From positions 1 to 11,503 of the forward strand of contig DAONFA010000040.1 in assembly GCA_035403355.1 (NCBI GenBank): a stretch of 11,503 nt of DNA, in the 5' to 3' direction. The notes beneath the pieces are model-generated. The model was not told where the DNA came from and ran no database searches. It was given only the letters and a program-made list of their open reading frames with translations. Of this stretch, positions 1 to 7,582 are shown piece by piece. The position numbers and the translations under genes were made by a program. Within the stretch, counting starts at the first letter, position 1, and the number at the start of each line of letters is the position of its first letter. The DNA comes from Candidatus Cloacimonas sp. Its GTDB lineage: Bacteria > Cloacimonadota > Cloacimonadia > Cloacimonadales > Cloacimonadaceae.

Positions 1-61
1 AGGATAGAGCAGCAGCCTTCTAAGCTGCGGGTCGGGGGTTCGAATCCCTTCTGGCGTGCCA
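1..61 (+). tRNA. tRNA-Arg (anticodon TCT), 5' part cut off by the window edge
   Basis: The anticodon arm is a perfect 5-bp stem (12-16 with 24-28) around the loop CTTCTAA, which gives anticodon TCT at 19-21 and reads AGA. The T arm has GTTCGAATC flanked by a stem with two G.T pairs. The 3' acceptor strand (51-57), discriminator G58 and an encoded CCA (59-61) follow. The G discriminator fits the AGA/AGG-reading Arg tRNA of E. coli (argU). The 5' acceptor strand and part of the D arm lie upstream of base 1. It is the first visible gene of a small tRNA cluster. Confidence 0.93.
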
Positions 62-99
62 CTTAAAGTCCCGACTAAGTATATATTGATATACCCTGT

Positions 100-175
100 G
101 GTGGGTGTAGTTCAATGGCAGAGCACCGGATTGTGGTTCCGGGCGTTGTGGGTTCAAATCCCATCACCCACCCCA
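100..175 (+). tRNA. tRNA-His (anticodon GTG)
   Basis: A complete cloverleaf is visible. Acceptor strand GTGGGTG (101-107) pairs perfectly with CACCCAC (165-171). The anticodon stem CCGGA/TCCGG surrounds the loop TTGTGGT, giving GTG at 133-135, and the T loop is TTCAAAT. G at 100 opposite C at 172 is the extra G-1:C73 pair that identifies histidine tRNAs, and CCA is encoded at 173-175. It lies 38 bp after tRNA-Arg with no terminator between them, so the two are probably one transcript. Confidence 0.96.
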
Positions 176-201
176 TTTATCAGGAGTAGAGAACAAAGAG
201 A

Positions 202-1113
202 ATGAATATATTTTTAGGGATAGACATAGGCGGTTCAGGATTTAAATACGGTTGGGGGAACTGTGAAGAAGGTTTACACTATTATAAAACAATTCCTCTT
301 CCCAGAAAGAATATAAACGATTTCTTTAGCGTAGCCAGGGAAATGTTTAATGATGTTAACCTCAGGTTAGGGCTGGATAAGCTGAAGGGAATTGGTATTG
401 GACTTCCTGGTGCTATAGATAAGCGGACGGGGTATGTAAACGGAAATAATCCAAACTTGCCTTTTTGGGTAAATCATCATCCTGGAGAAATACTTCCGGA
501 ACACTGTAATATTCCTTTTACTTACGATAACGATGCCAATTTAATGGCTTTAGCTGAAGCCACTGCTCAGAATAAGCAAAATGTTATTGGAGTTACAATT
601 GGCAGCGGAATCGGTTGCGGGATTATAGCTGAAGGCAGAATATTTCACGGAGCTAATGGTTTTGCCGGAGAACTGGGTCATATTTGTATTATGGATAATG
701 GCTTACGATGCAATTGCGGGAAAAATGGTTGTTTGGAAGCATATACTTCGGCTGAAGGTTTGCACATGCGTTTGGCATTAAAAAATGCCCGTTATGCGGA
801 ATTGGATTTACCTGCTATAATAGCTATCAGAGATACCGATGCTTTGGTTGGTGAATATCTAAAAGAAGGTCAGCATCTTTTATCTGCCTCGCTGGCAGCT
901 CTTGCCACCTGTCTTGATCCGGAAGCAATAATTATTGGTGGTGGCGCAATGGATTTGGGATTATATTATATAGAAGAGATAGAAAAGGAAATATTAAGTG
1001 CTTTGCCTGCTTCTCATAGTGCGAGGATAAAGGTTTCAAAAGCTATAAATGGCAATAAAGCAGGTGTTTTGGGAGCCATAAAACTGATTGAAGATAAGTT
1101 TAACAGCAATTAG
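202..1113 (+). CDS. ROK-family sugar kinase (glucokinase-like)
   Basis: A 303-residue cytoplasmic kinase expected to phosphorylate a hexose with ATP. The N-terminal phosphate-binding motif DIGGSG is at residues 8-13. The presumed catalytic Asp is D111 in NDAN, and a second nucleotide loop GSGIGCG is at 134-140. The ROK zinc site is intact: H160 in GELGH plus C170, C172 and C177 in CNCGKNGCLE. A late GGGAM motif closes the fold. The length is normal for the family. The zinc motif argues against the polyphosphate glucokinase branch, although DIGGSG also occurs there. Glucokinase is most likely; N-acetylglucosamine, mannose or allose kinase cannot be excluded from sequence alone. AGGAG at 182-186 is rather far (15 nt) from the ATG. 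The gene starts 26 nt after tRNA-His with no obvious promoter, so read-through from the tRNA unit is possible. Confidence 0.88.
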   Translation: MNIFLGIDIGGSGFKYGWGNCEEGLHYYKTIPLPRKNINDFFSVAREMFNDVNLRLGLDKLKGIGIGLPGAIDKRTGYVNGNNPNLPFWVNHHPGEILPEHCNIPFTYDNDANLMALAEATAQNKQNVIGVTIGSGIGCGIIAEGRIFHGANGFAGELGHICIMDNGLRCNCGKNGCLEAYTSAEGLHMRLALKNARYAELDLPAIIAIRDTDALVGEYLKEGQHLLSASLAALATCLDPEAIIIGGGAMDLGLYYIEEIEKEILSALPASHSARIKVSKAINGNKAGVLGAIKLIEDKFNSN

Positions 1114-1161
1114 GAATGAAACCTGCTTTATTTATAAGGCATTAAATAAGGAGTGAATAAA

Positions 1162-1518
1162 ATGAAAAAAACAATGCTTATTCTGGCGCTGATGGCAGTG
1201 TTAATGTTAACAGCCACAGCAGGGTATGCTTATAAGGGCTCTCCTGTTGAGAGTTTTAATATTTTTCCTAATCCAATGGATAAGGAATGTGTGATTTCTA
1301 TTGCTGTATCTACTCCTGCTTATATCAATGTTCAAATTAAGAGTTCCGAGGGTGAGTTTATTTGCGATCTTTACGAAGGTTTTGTAGGAAAGGACATTAA
1401 TATAAATTGGGAGCGGACAGATAACTTTGGCAATTATATGCCTGCAGGTGAATATCTTGTAGTAGTGGGTTTTAACACCCGTTACACCTCCTTAAAGAAG
1501 ACGCTTATTCTAAAATAA
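1162..1518 (+). CDS. Small exported FlgD/T9SS-type Ig-like domain protein
   Basis: A 118-residue protein with a signal peptide (MKK, hydrophobic to about residue 20, likely cleavage after A23 in GYA). The mature part is essentially one beta-sandwich of the kind found in the FlgD Ig-like domain and in C-terminal sorting or anchoring domains. It has FPNPM at 35-39, a central stretch ending in NW at 82-83, and NYMPAGEYLVV at 91-101 before the last strand TLILK. Such domains normally sit at the C-terminus of much larger secreted proteins, so a free-standing copy is unusual. I start it at ATG 1162, not at the in-frame GTG 1153, because AAGGAG (1148-1153) lies 8 nt upstream of the ATG and overlaps the GTG. 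It follows the kinase by 48 bp and is probably co-transcribed with it. Its role is unknown. Confidence 0.72.
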   Translation: MKKTMLILALMAVLMLTATAGYAYKGSPVESFNIFPNPMDKECVISIAVSTPAYINVQIKSSEGEFICDLYEGFVGKDININWERTDNFGNYMPAGEYLVVVGFNTRYTSLKKTLILK

Positions 1519-1544
1519 CAACCTTTTTAGCGGTAATGTAAGTT

Positions 1545-2306
1545 ATGCAACACGATAGAAAAAAGTCCCTGAGGGACTTTTTTTTGTTTTTGGAAGAAAC
1601 GGTAACTGAGTTATTGCATACCAAGCATAACAAACATGTTAGTTTCTTAGTTGTAATTCGGCAAATTCAATTTACGGGAGTGGAGGCACTGCCTTTAATC
1701 GGTTTTATAGCTTTAGCCATTGGTTGTTTAACTATTTTGCAGGGTTATGCCTTTCTAAACAATTTCGGGCAGGGGATTTGGGTGCATATAATTTTAGTGA
1801 GGGTTATAGTTGGAGAATTAAGTGGAATTATAACAGCTTTAGTAGTAATAGCCAGAAGCGGAACAGCAATTTCTACGGAATTCGGGAATATGGTTGTGAA
1901 CCGGGAAATGCAATTGTTAAAATCCTTTGATATAGCTCCTATGGGTTATCTTGTCGTTTCCCGTCTTTTAGGTGTAGTAATTTCGCTGGTGGTATTAACG
2001 CTTTATTTTAATATTATAGCGGTTGTGGGTGGATGGCTGTTTGCCCAGTTTTTCACTCAATTGTCTTTTAGTGCATTTATGAGTGATTTTTTATCTATCT
2101 TAACCTTTCCTTACATTTTGATGAGTGTCCTCAAGTCCATCATTTTCGGCATAGTTATAGCTATTATGGCATCTTATGAAGGGATGAGCGTTAACAAAGC
2201 ATCAACGGAAGTTCCGCAACGGACGATAAAAGCGGTAGTTATTTCTATTTTCACGGTGATAATTTTAGATATATTTATCACCTGGCTGTTTTGGATTAGT
2301 GCCTGA
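1545..2306 (+). CDS. MlaE-type ABC transporter permease
   Basis: A 253-residue inner-membrane protein of the MlaE/YrbE family, which moves phospholipid or similar lipids together with an MlaF ATPase and usually an MCE-domain protein. Visible are an N-terminal amphipathic stretch (about 8-45), hydrophobic segments near 50-70, 83-105, 136-170, 185-212 and 228-250, and the family motif region GTAISTEFGNMVVNRE (106-121) followed by the interface helix region MGYLVVSR (133-140). Length is typical. The start is uncertain: ATG 1545 has no clear ribosome site and is followed by a terminator-like hairpin inside codons 5-14. TTG 1584 (240 residues) is preceded by GAGGGA (1571-1576), which lies in that hairpin. 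The longer form keeps the usual MlaE N-terminal helix, so I prefer it. The stop TGA shares its last base with the next ATG, indicating translational coupling. No MCE gene is seen nearby. Confidence 0.85.
   Translation: MQHDRKKSLRDFFLFLEETVTELLHTKHNKHVSFLVVIRQIQFTGVEALPLIGFIALAIGCLTILQGYAFLNNFGQGIWVHIILVRVIVGELSGIITALVVIARSGTAISTEFGNMVVNREMQLLKSFDIAPMGYLVVSRLLGVVISLVVLTLYFNIIAVVGGWLFAQFFTQLSFSAFMSDFLSILTFPYILMSVLKSIIFGIVIAIMASYEGMSVNKASTEVPQRTIKAVVISIFTVIILDIFITWLFWISA
1559..1585 (+). terminator. Terminator-like hairpin at the start of the permease gene
   Basis: Bases 1559-1569 pair perfectly with 1573-1583 (11 bp, core GTCCC/GGGAC, loop TGA), and an uninterrupted run of eight T covers 1578-1585. 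This is an intrinsic terminator by form. It sits 41 bp after the FlgD-like stop but lies wholly inside the permease reading frame if ATG 1545 is used. It could end the upstream unit with partial read-through, or act as an attenuator for the permease pair. Confidence 0.75.
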
Positions 2307-2998
2307 TGGATATTATTTTCCGAAATGTAGTTATTGATGGTTTGTTGAACGACTTTAACCTGCAGTTTTCTTCGCAGGGCTGCACTGTGCTGTATGATCC
2401 TTGTGAAAGAATTGCTACCACTGTTTTATCCGCATTAGTTGGTGTTACCGAATTGGATAAAGGCGAAATTTTACTGGATGGTATTCCCCGTGAAGAATAT
2501 CTGAAGCAGCATTCTCTTCTTTCCACTTTTTCGCTTGTGTTTAACGAGGGCATTATGCTGTCTAATTTATCGGTGCACGAGAATTTGCTGCTTCCCTGGG
2601 ATAAAAGATTTGCCACGGAGGACTATAGCGCTTTTGAAAGAGAACTGCAGATTTTGATGGCAGAGCTGAAACTAAATTGCGGATTGGATTTGCGTCCTGC
2701 CAATTTAAGTTCGGCACAGCGCAAATTCTTTTGTTTTATTCGTTCTCTGCTCTTGAAACCTAAAATTATGCTGATTGATGACCCCTATTATCTATTCAAT
2801 AAAAACGAAAGAAAGATGATCTATGATTTTATCGTAAATCATAGTATTAAAAACACAGCTACAGCGAGCTCCGACTACCCAAACAGCAACCTGGCAAACG
2901 AACTATTCTTGCAGGAAATGCTGATTGGCAGTAGTGATGACGATTTCACAGGAGAAATTGCTACTCAAATTATTGACCTTACCCAAAGCTGCTATTAA
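2306..2998 (+). CDS. Degenerate ABC ATPase-like partner of the MlaE-type permease
   Basis: A 230-residue protein with the layout of an ABC nucleotide-binding subunit, coupled to the permease gene through a TGATG overlap. The fold is recognisable: an N-terminal beta region, GEILLDG at 53-59 as in MlaF/ABC proteins, a helical segment, LSSAQ at 134-138 in the signature position, and KIMLIDDP at 153-160 in the Walker B position. The catalytic residues are gone. The P-loop region is LYDPCERIATT (29-39), with no GxxGxGKS/T and no lysine. The Q-loop position is N80, the signature lacks GG, the catalytic Glu is replaced by D159, and no His is seen in the H-loop region (ASSDYP, 187-192). No frameshift or stop breaks the frame, so it looks like a maintained pseudo-ATPase, perhaps structural or regulatory. 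That function is inferred. It would need a separate active ATPase if the permease is a transporter. Confidence 0.72.
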   Translation: MDIIFRNVVIDGLLNDFNLQFSSQGCTVLYDPCERIATTVLSALVGVTELDKGEILLDGIPREEYLKQHSLLSTFSLVFNEGIMLSNLSVHENLLLPWDKRFATEDYSAFERELQILMAELKLNCGLDLRPANLSSAQRKFFCFIRSLLLKPKIMLIDDPYYLFNKNERKMIYDFIVNHSIKNTATASSDYPNSNLANELFLQEMLIGSSDDDFTGEIATQIIDLTQSCY

Positions 2999-3307
2999 AG
3001 ACGGTGCGTTAATTTTGGCATTGGTAGCAGTGAGGGTAGATACTTTTATCTGAGGGTTAAAGTCCTCGTCAACCACTTCTTCAGCTTAATTTCAATACAG
3101 CAAGACAAACGAAATCCCCGGTTATTATTGCACGACGCAAACATCAGCATTCCGTTGTGTTGCCCTCCGAGCTTTTATTATAGCAGCAAATGAACACTCT
3201 AACGGGAATTTGGCTAAATCCCGTTTATGTTGTTTATCCCTAAACCACTATGTAAATCAGCTAACTAAGCGGATAATATTTATCTGCATAATCAGCGGGA
3301 AAAATTA
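2999..3307. other. Intergenic region between convergent genes
   Basis: About 310 bp without a convincing gene, lying between the ends of the ABC-like gene (+) and the endonuclease gene (-). It contains an inverted repeat AACGGGA/TCCCGTT (3201-3207 with 3219-3225, loop 11) that could form a weak terminator but lacks a clean T-run on either strand. It also holds a symmetric GATAA-TAT-TTATC (3271-3283) and, next to the endonuclease stop, a degenerate GCAGATTACGC-type repeat. A 9-nt GTCCTCGTC at 3062-3070 matches the centre of the palindromic elements found at the right end of the window. Confidence 0.6.
3201..3225. terminator. Possible weak terminator hairpin between convergent genes
   Basis: AACGGGA at 3201-3207 pairs with TCCCGTT at 3219-3225. 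The inner bases can alternatively pair ATTT (3208-3211) with AAAT (3216-3219) if one A bulges. The position between convergent genes suits termination. The poor U-tract (TTTATGTTGTTT on the + strand) makes the call tentative. Confidence 0.35.
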
Positions 3308-3325
3308 TTACGGATTACGGATTGC
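3277..3325. repeat. Degenerate GCAGATTACGC-type intergenic repeat overlapping the endonuclease 3' end
   Basis: Read on the - strand, the end of the endonuclease gene passes from CGTAATCCGTAATAA, which includes the stop, into TTTTTCCCGCTGATTATGC and AGATAAATATTATCCGC. These phrases resemble low-complexity intergenic repeats built on ATCTGCGTAATCAGCG that are scattered in many FCB-group genomes (from memory, not checked). Related phrases occur at 7510-7582 and 10815-10847. Confidence 0.4.
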
Positions 3326-6300
3326 TACAGCGCGATAAAATCTGTGTTCATCTGCAGGAAGAACATAACTCCAACGATATGGCGCAAGCGGATCAAAACT
3401 GCCGGTATTACTAATATCAGAAAAAACACCATAAGGGTCGGTGCAGGAAAAGACCATATATGAATCCGCATCTGATATTTCCTGCATAATCAATTGCAAT
3501 TGCGTTCCCTGAATTTGGATGGATAAAGGGATTTCCAAATATGCAATTAGCGGTATAGCATTAGTAAACAAATTAGAGGCATTATTTATTTCCGCAGCGT
3601 TAATAGTGATGCTGAAGTTCAGGATATTATTATCAAAATCGGTATTATCAAAGCTTAAAACTATTTGAGCGGAATTAGAACTAAGGTATTGCACGCTCAG
3701 AAGAGAAAGACCTGCAGGAGCGTTATTAAGAGTAAAGTTACCAATCAGCAAAGTGTTATCTCTCCAGGTAGTATTGGATAGGGTAATATTCACCAAAGCT
3801 CCATTCAGATTTCCTTCCGTTAAAGCTGTTTCCGTAGAAATTTGTGCCGAAGCAGGTAATGTAAGATTAACTGTCTGATAGGGAGAATACATACTGTAGC
3901 CGCTTGTGAAATAAGAACGCAAACGAAAATAATAGGTATTCCCATTGGATAAACCACTAATATTGCGGGAGAGATTTAAACCCACATCCAGATTATCATA
4001 ACCGGAAACAATATTCGTAAAATTGGCATCGGTCGCCAGCTGAAAATAATACTTTGTAGCAGAAATGGGAGCCGTCCAATTGGCAGTGAAACTTGTTGTA
4101 GTAATATTCGTAGTATTTAAAGGCATAGGAGTCCAGATTTCACAGGCATACATTGGCTCATCAATAAAGGGATTCCGGTTTCCCTGGAGTTCCTGAATAC
4201 GATTGTTGCGTTGCATTTCCCGCGCATCCGGAGGGTCTATAATATGCCACTGCAGCAAAGTAGAAAGCTTTCCATAATTTGGTCCGCTGGTATTGGTATT
4301 ATCTACAATTTCCAAATCAAAAGAAGTATCGGTGCCTTCATAACGCACTGCCATATACATAATCATTCTGGCTACATCACCTTTATCCTCATCTCTCGGT
4401 TCCCAGGCATAAGTAGAGGTTTTACATCCGGTATCTTGAGAGTAACCGTTATAGGGTGAAGAATCATTATAAGGATTCGTAGCATAATCAAAATCCTTAT
4501 TACTCTTGGCAGAATTTACTGTTGCATCACAAGGACGCAAATGATGTAAATCCGTTCCTGCGGGTGGACTTTCCTCAAAATCACCATGACTTTTACTCCA
4601 GGTATGTTCCCGATTCCATTGTGAAGTGCCTCCTCCGTAATAGGATTTGGGAACACTCCAACCAGTATATATTTCAATAATATTATCGCTATTATTGGGG
4701 TCTTCATCTGTATAGGGCAATTTAATCCACAAGGCATCGTAAGAGTATCTTGTAGTATGAGTTGTTCTCAGCAGGTTGTGCAAATTGGTCTTCAGAGTGC
4801 TGCCGTAACCCGTAATTCCGGTATAATATCCATTGCTTTGAGTATTTGTAGTAATAGCAGAAACAGGATTGTTTGTAGCAACCGAAGTATTAAAACGCGT
4901 ATAGCTACCACTGCCGTTATATTCATAAATCCTGAACCAATATGTAGTTGCTGGTGTAAGACCGGATACATTACAGCCATTTAACGGAATCCCTTCCACA
5001 ATTTGAGTAGCACCATTAAAAATAACCTGTTCACCACTGCCACTGTAAACATTGTTGGCAGTAGGATTGCTGCCGTCAACAGGAGAAGTGAAGGAATTGG
5101 TAGTATTTATTTTAACTATTCTCCTTGTCCCGTTGCCTGGAGTCCATTCCAAAGTTATATCTGTATTAGCAGGATAGGTGATAATGTTCGTTGCCTGCAA
5201 AGTTGGTGTTTCCACTTCCTGGGGTTCGGCATTAAAAGTATGAGAGCCGAGATTATCTATTGTATCTTGAGGGTATAAATCCCATTCGGAAACCAGCGTA
5301 GTAAAAGCATAAGCTCCTGTGCCTGATGGATTTTGGGTTATACCTTGAGCTATAGATGATTTTCTTACTAAAGTAGAATTTACGGTAGTGTAACTGTTAT
5401 CCCCTAACCAGGCAGCTCCAGGGTCGTTTCCGATTACGCCGAAAATATCAATAAAAGCCCCGGTGCTTATTTTTATCAGGGCTAAGGCATCGTTACCGTT
5501 AAAATTCGCTACATTATTATTTGTTAAATCTGTAACAGCTAAAATATCTGCATTGGCACTGGCATTGGAAATAACATAAACCTCACTATCTGCCAGAGTT
5601 CCGCTTAGTGTTAAAGTGGAAGAAGGAGTAGTTGACCCGTTGGAATAGAGAGTTACTTTATAATCAGATAAATTTACTGCAGAGCCCGTTCCGTTAAAAA
5701 TCTCTATAGATTTGTTGGAAGCGCTACCTTCAATATATTCGGAAAAGAATAAGTCCGCTGCATAACTTGTTGCTCCGGTTACTATTCCTGCAACAGCAAG
5801 ATTTACATCCGTAGCCCCCAAACAGGTATGAATAATGTTTCCGCCAAAAGTTCCGGCAGTAGTTCCGGTCATTCTAACTAAAACATTTCCTTCGTAATTA
5901 GGTAAAACGCTGGTGTTTATAGTATAAGTTATACCCTCATCTACAGAAATCTCAAAACCGTTGGGTGCAGAAACATTAATATTTTGGCTTAAATCAACTC
6001 CGCTAAGGAAATAGCTTTGTGGTTGTGAAGGGGTTCCCTGGGTGGTTTGAAAAGTAACTAAATTAGCTGTAACATTAATTAGCGGATTTACCGGGATATT
6101 AAGATTTATATCAACATCATCAATACCAATCTGTCTTCTGGTTCCGCTTGTTCCTGTGCTCGTTGTAAACCATTGGATAGTAATATTATCTCCCGCAGCT
6201 ATATTCAAACCGGTTACAACTGCACTTATTTGTTGATTAGTTCCCTCTGCTGTAGAATATTCTAAAGCAGGAATTTCAGTTCCGTTTACACTGACTACCC

Positions 6301-7477
6301 ATTTGGGAGTTCCTGTCTGATCTGTTCGGGCTACTTTTCCCTGATAGGTAACATTCAGGTTATTGATTGTGGCGCCGGTTTGATTTTTTAAGGTTAGGGT
6401 AGCAGTTAAAGCATTATTTGGAGCCGAAGAAGTAAGCTGAATTCCCAAAACTCCATTACCCCTTAATCCTCCTGCAGTTCCAGAACCAAAATCTCCACCA
6501 TAAGTATATTGATCACTTAAAGTCCAGCCGGAGGGCAAACTCTCCAGAGAATTATAAGTTGTGAAATCTTCAGTATAACCCTCGGTAGTAAACGAAACAT
6601 AAGTAGAAATAACAGTTCCATTAACTGATAAGAAAACTGAAGCACCACCTCCACTATGAGTGATGTTTTCATTTAGATAATTACCCGGACTCAGGTTTGC
6701 TTTCAAACGCACATATAAAGTTGCAGGGGATAGAATGCCTCCACTATAAGGTAAAGAGAAACTATTAGAAAAAGTTACATTATCAGAAGAGACCTCAAAA
6801 CTGGAGGAACCGGTGATAGTTATGTTACCGGACAAGGGACTTAAATTAGAGCCGGAAAGAGTATAGGACTGTGATGCTGAAGGACCTTCTCCAAGTTCAT
6901 AAGTAAATCCGCTTAAAACAGTAGGATCAAGAACAAGAACAGGAACTACAGGTGTATAATCCGTTAGGGTTATATCATCAATATTTATGCGTTTATCAGT
7001 AGCTCCTGATTCTGTAGCGCGTTTTATTCTGATTCTTATATTACCGCTTACATTAACCTGTTCGGAAAATAAACTGGGGTTATCACTGGCAGGAGCAGTA
7101 AAAACAGAACCGATTTGAGTCCAGTTAGCTCCGTTATCAACGCTGTATTCAGCTTTCCAGTCAACTTGTGCTTCAGTTCCATAACGCCGATAGTAAAAGG
7201 AAAGGGTTCCTAATCCGGTTGTTTTGTTTTCCAGCATTGTCATACTTGAGGTTCCGTAACCACGCAACCTGGCAGAACGGGTTCCATTTTTCCAGTCGTT
7301 AGCCAAATTGCCAATTAATGCTTCTGTCATATTCCAGGAAATGCCGCTTAAAGTTACATCTCCTGAGGCGTAAGCAGTTTTTGTCTCATTTGTTCCTTCA
7401 AAATTAACAGTATAATCTCCATAGATAATAGAGATGCTAAAGAATAGCATTAGTAAGCAGAGTAACGGTTTTCGCAT
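3308..7477 (-). CDS. Giant exported multidomain endonuclease I (EndA/NucM family) protein
   Basis: A 1389-residue secreted protein. Residues 1-20 form a signal peptide (cleavage likely after IIYG). Modules in order: a beta-sandwich ending in INIDDI (about 21-172); an Ig-like domain (177-288); a second beta-sandwich ending in IGIDDV (300-458); a second Ig-like domain (463-565); a lamin-tail domain starting FFSEYIEG (about 572-745); fibronectin III (755-875); the nuclease (880-1115); fibronectin III (1116-1210); and two C-terminal beta domains ending FYRAVAIRNP. The nuclease carries WNREHTWSKSHG at 954-965, where E957-H958 correspond to the Glu-His catalytic pair of EndoI/Vvn, followed by TDLHHLRP, an Asn-rich VNSAKSN segment for metal binding, and WHIIDPPD with RNNRIQ. 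It should cut DNA or RNA non-specifically outside the cell, for food or biofilm turnover; that role is inferred. AAGGAG (7486-7491) lies 8 nt from the ATG. No classic type IX sorting tail is seen. Confidence 0.88.
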   Translation of the reverse strand: MRKPLLCLLMLFFSISIIYGDYTVNFEGTNETKTAYASGDVTLSGISWNMTEALIGNLANDWKNGTRSARLRGYGTSSMTMLENKTTGLGTLSFYYRRYGTEAQVDWKAEYSVDNGANWTQIGSVFTAPASDNPSLFSEQVNVSGNIRIRIKRATESGATDKRINIDDITLTDYTPVVPVLVLDPTVLSGFTYELGEGPSASQSYTLSGSNLSPLSGNITITGSSSFEVSSDNVTFSNSFSLPYSGGILSPATLYVRLKANLSPGNYLNENITHSGGGASVFLSVNGTVISTYVSFTTEGYTEDFTTYNSLESLPSGWTLSDQYTYGGDFGSGTAGGLRGNGVLGIQLTSSAPNNALTATLTLKNQTGATINNLNVTYQGKVARTDQTGTPKWVVSVNGTEIPALEYSTAEGTNQQISAVVTGLNIAAGDNITIQWFTTSTGTSGTRRQIGIDDVDINLNIPVNPLINVTANLVTFQTTQGTPSQPQSYFLSGVDLSQNINVSAPNGFEISVDEGITYTINTSVLPNYEGNVLVRMTGTTAGTFGGNIIHTCLGATDVNLAVAGIVTGATSYAADLFFSEYIEGSASNKSIEIFNGTGSAVNLSDYKVTLYSNGSTTPSSTLTLSGTLADSEVYVISNASANADILAVTDLTNNNVANFNGNDALALIKISTGAFIDIFGVIGNDPGAAWLGDNSYTTVNSTLVRKSSIAQGITQNPSGTGAYAFTTLVSEWDLYPQDTIDNLGSHTFNAEPQEVETPTLQATNIITYPANTDITLEWTPGNGTRRIVKINTTNSFTSPVDGSNPTANNVYSGSGEQVIFNGATQIVEGIPLNGCNVSGLTPATTYWFRIYEYNGSGSYTRFNTSVATNNPVSAITTNTQSNGYYTGITGYGSTLKTNLHNLLRTTHTTRYSYDALWIKLPYTDEDPNNSDNIIEIYTGWSVPKSYYGGGTSQWNREHTWSKSHGDFEESPPAGTDLHHLRPCDATVNSAKSNKDFDYATNPYNDSSPYNGYSQDTGCKTSTYAWEPRDEDKGDVARMIMYMAVRYEGTDTSFDLEIVDNTNTSGPNYGKLSTLLQWHIIDPPDAREMQRNNRIQELQGNRNPFIDEPMYACEIWTPMPLNTTNITTTSFTANWTAPISATKYYFQLATDANFTNIVSGYDNLDVGLNLSRNISGLSNGNTYYFRLRSYFTSGYSMYSPYQTVNLTLPASAQISTETALTEGNLNGALVNITLSNTTWRDNTLLIGNFTLNNAPAGLSLLSVQYLSSNSAQIVLSFDNTDFDNNILNFSITINAAEINNASNLFTNAIPLIAYLEIPLSIQIQGTQLQLIMQEISDADSYMVFSCTDPYGVFSDISNTGSFDPLAPYRWSYVLPADEHRFYRAVAIRNP

Positions 7478-7509
7478 TCTATATTCTCCTTGTTTTCACC
7501 AAAGATAAT

Positions 7510-7582
7510 TAAGCAAGCAGATTACACAGAGGCAACAGATAGAAAGATTGGGAAGGAAAAAGATTTCAGCGATTTTCAGGTC
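7510..7582. repeat. Degenerate GCAGATTACGC-type repeat downstream of tsaB
   Basis: The 98-bp gap between the tsaB stop and the endonuclease start contains AAGCAGATTACACAGAGG and AGATTTCAGCGATTTTCAGG. Both are imperfect versions of the phrases seen at 3277-3325 and 10815-10847. On the - strand they read CTGAAAATCGCTGAAATC and CTCTGTGTAATCTGCTT. No promoter or hairpin terminator is convincing here, so the endonuclease gene may be read from the tsaB transcript. Confidence 0.4.

Noticed and set aside
1153..1161. GTG start for the FlgD-like protein, adding three residues
   Set aside because: The GTG overlaps the AAGGAG ribosome site that is ideally placed for ATG 1162, and MKKTM is a better signal-peptide start.
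2296..2616. Open frame of 106 codons on the - strand
   Set aside because: It is antisense to the ABC-like gene, which is translationally coupled to the permease. It has low-complexity composition and no supporting signals.
4211..5278. Several open frames of 60-90 codons on both strands within the endonuclease gene
   Set aside because: They are shadows of a long low-complexity coding sequence rich in Thr, Asn and Ser. None has a ribosome site or a domain.
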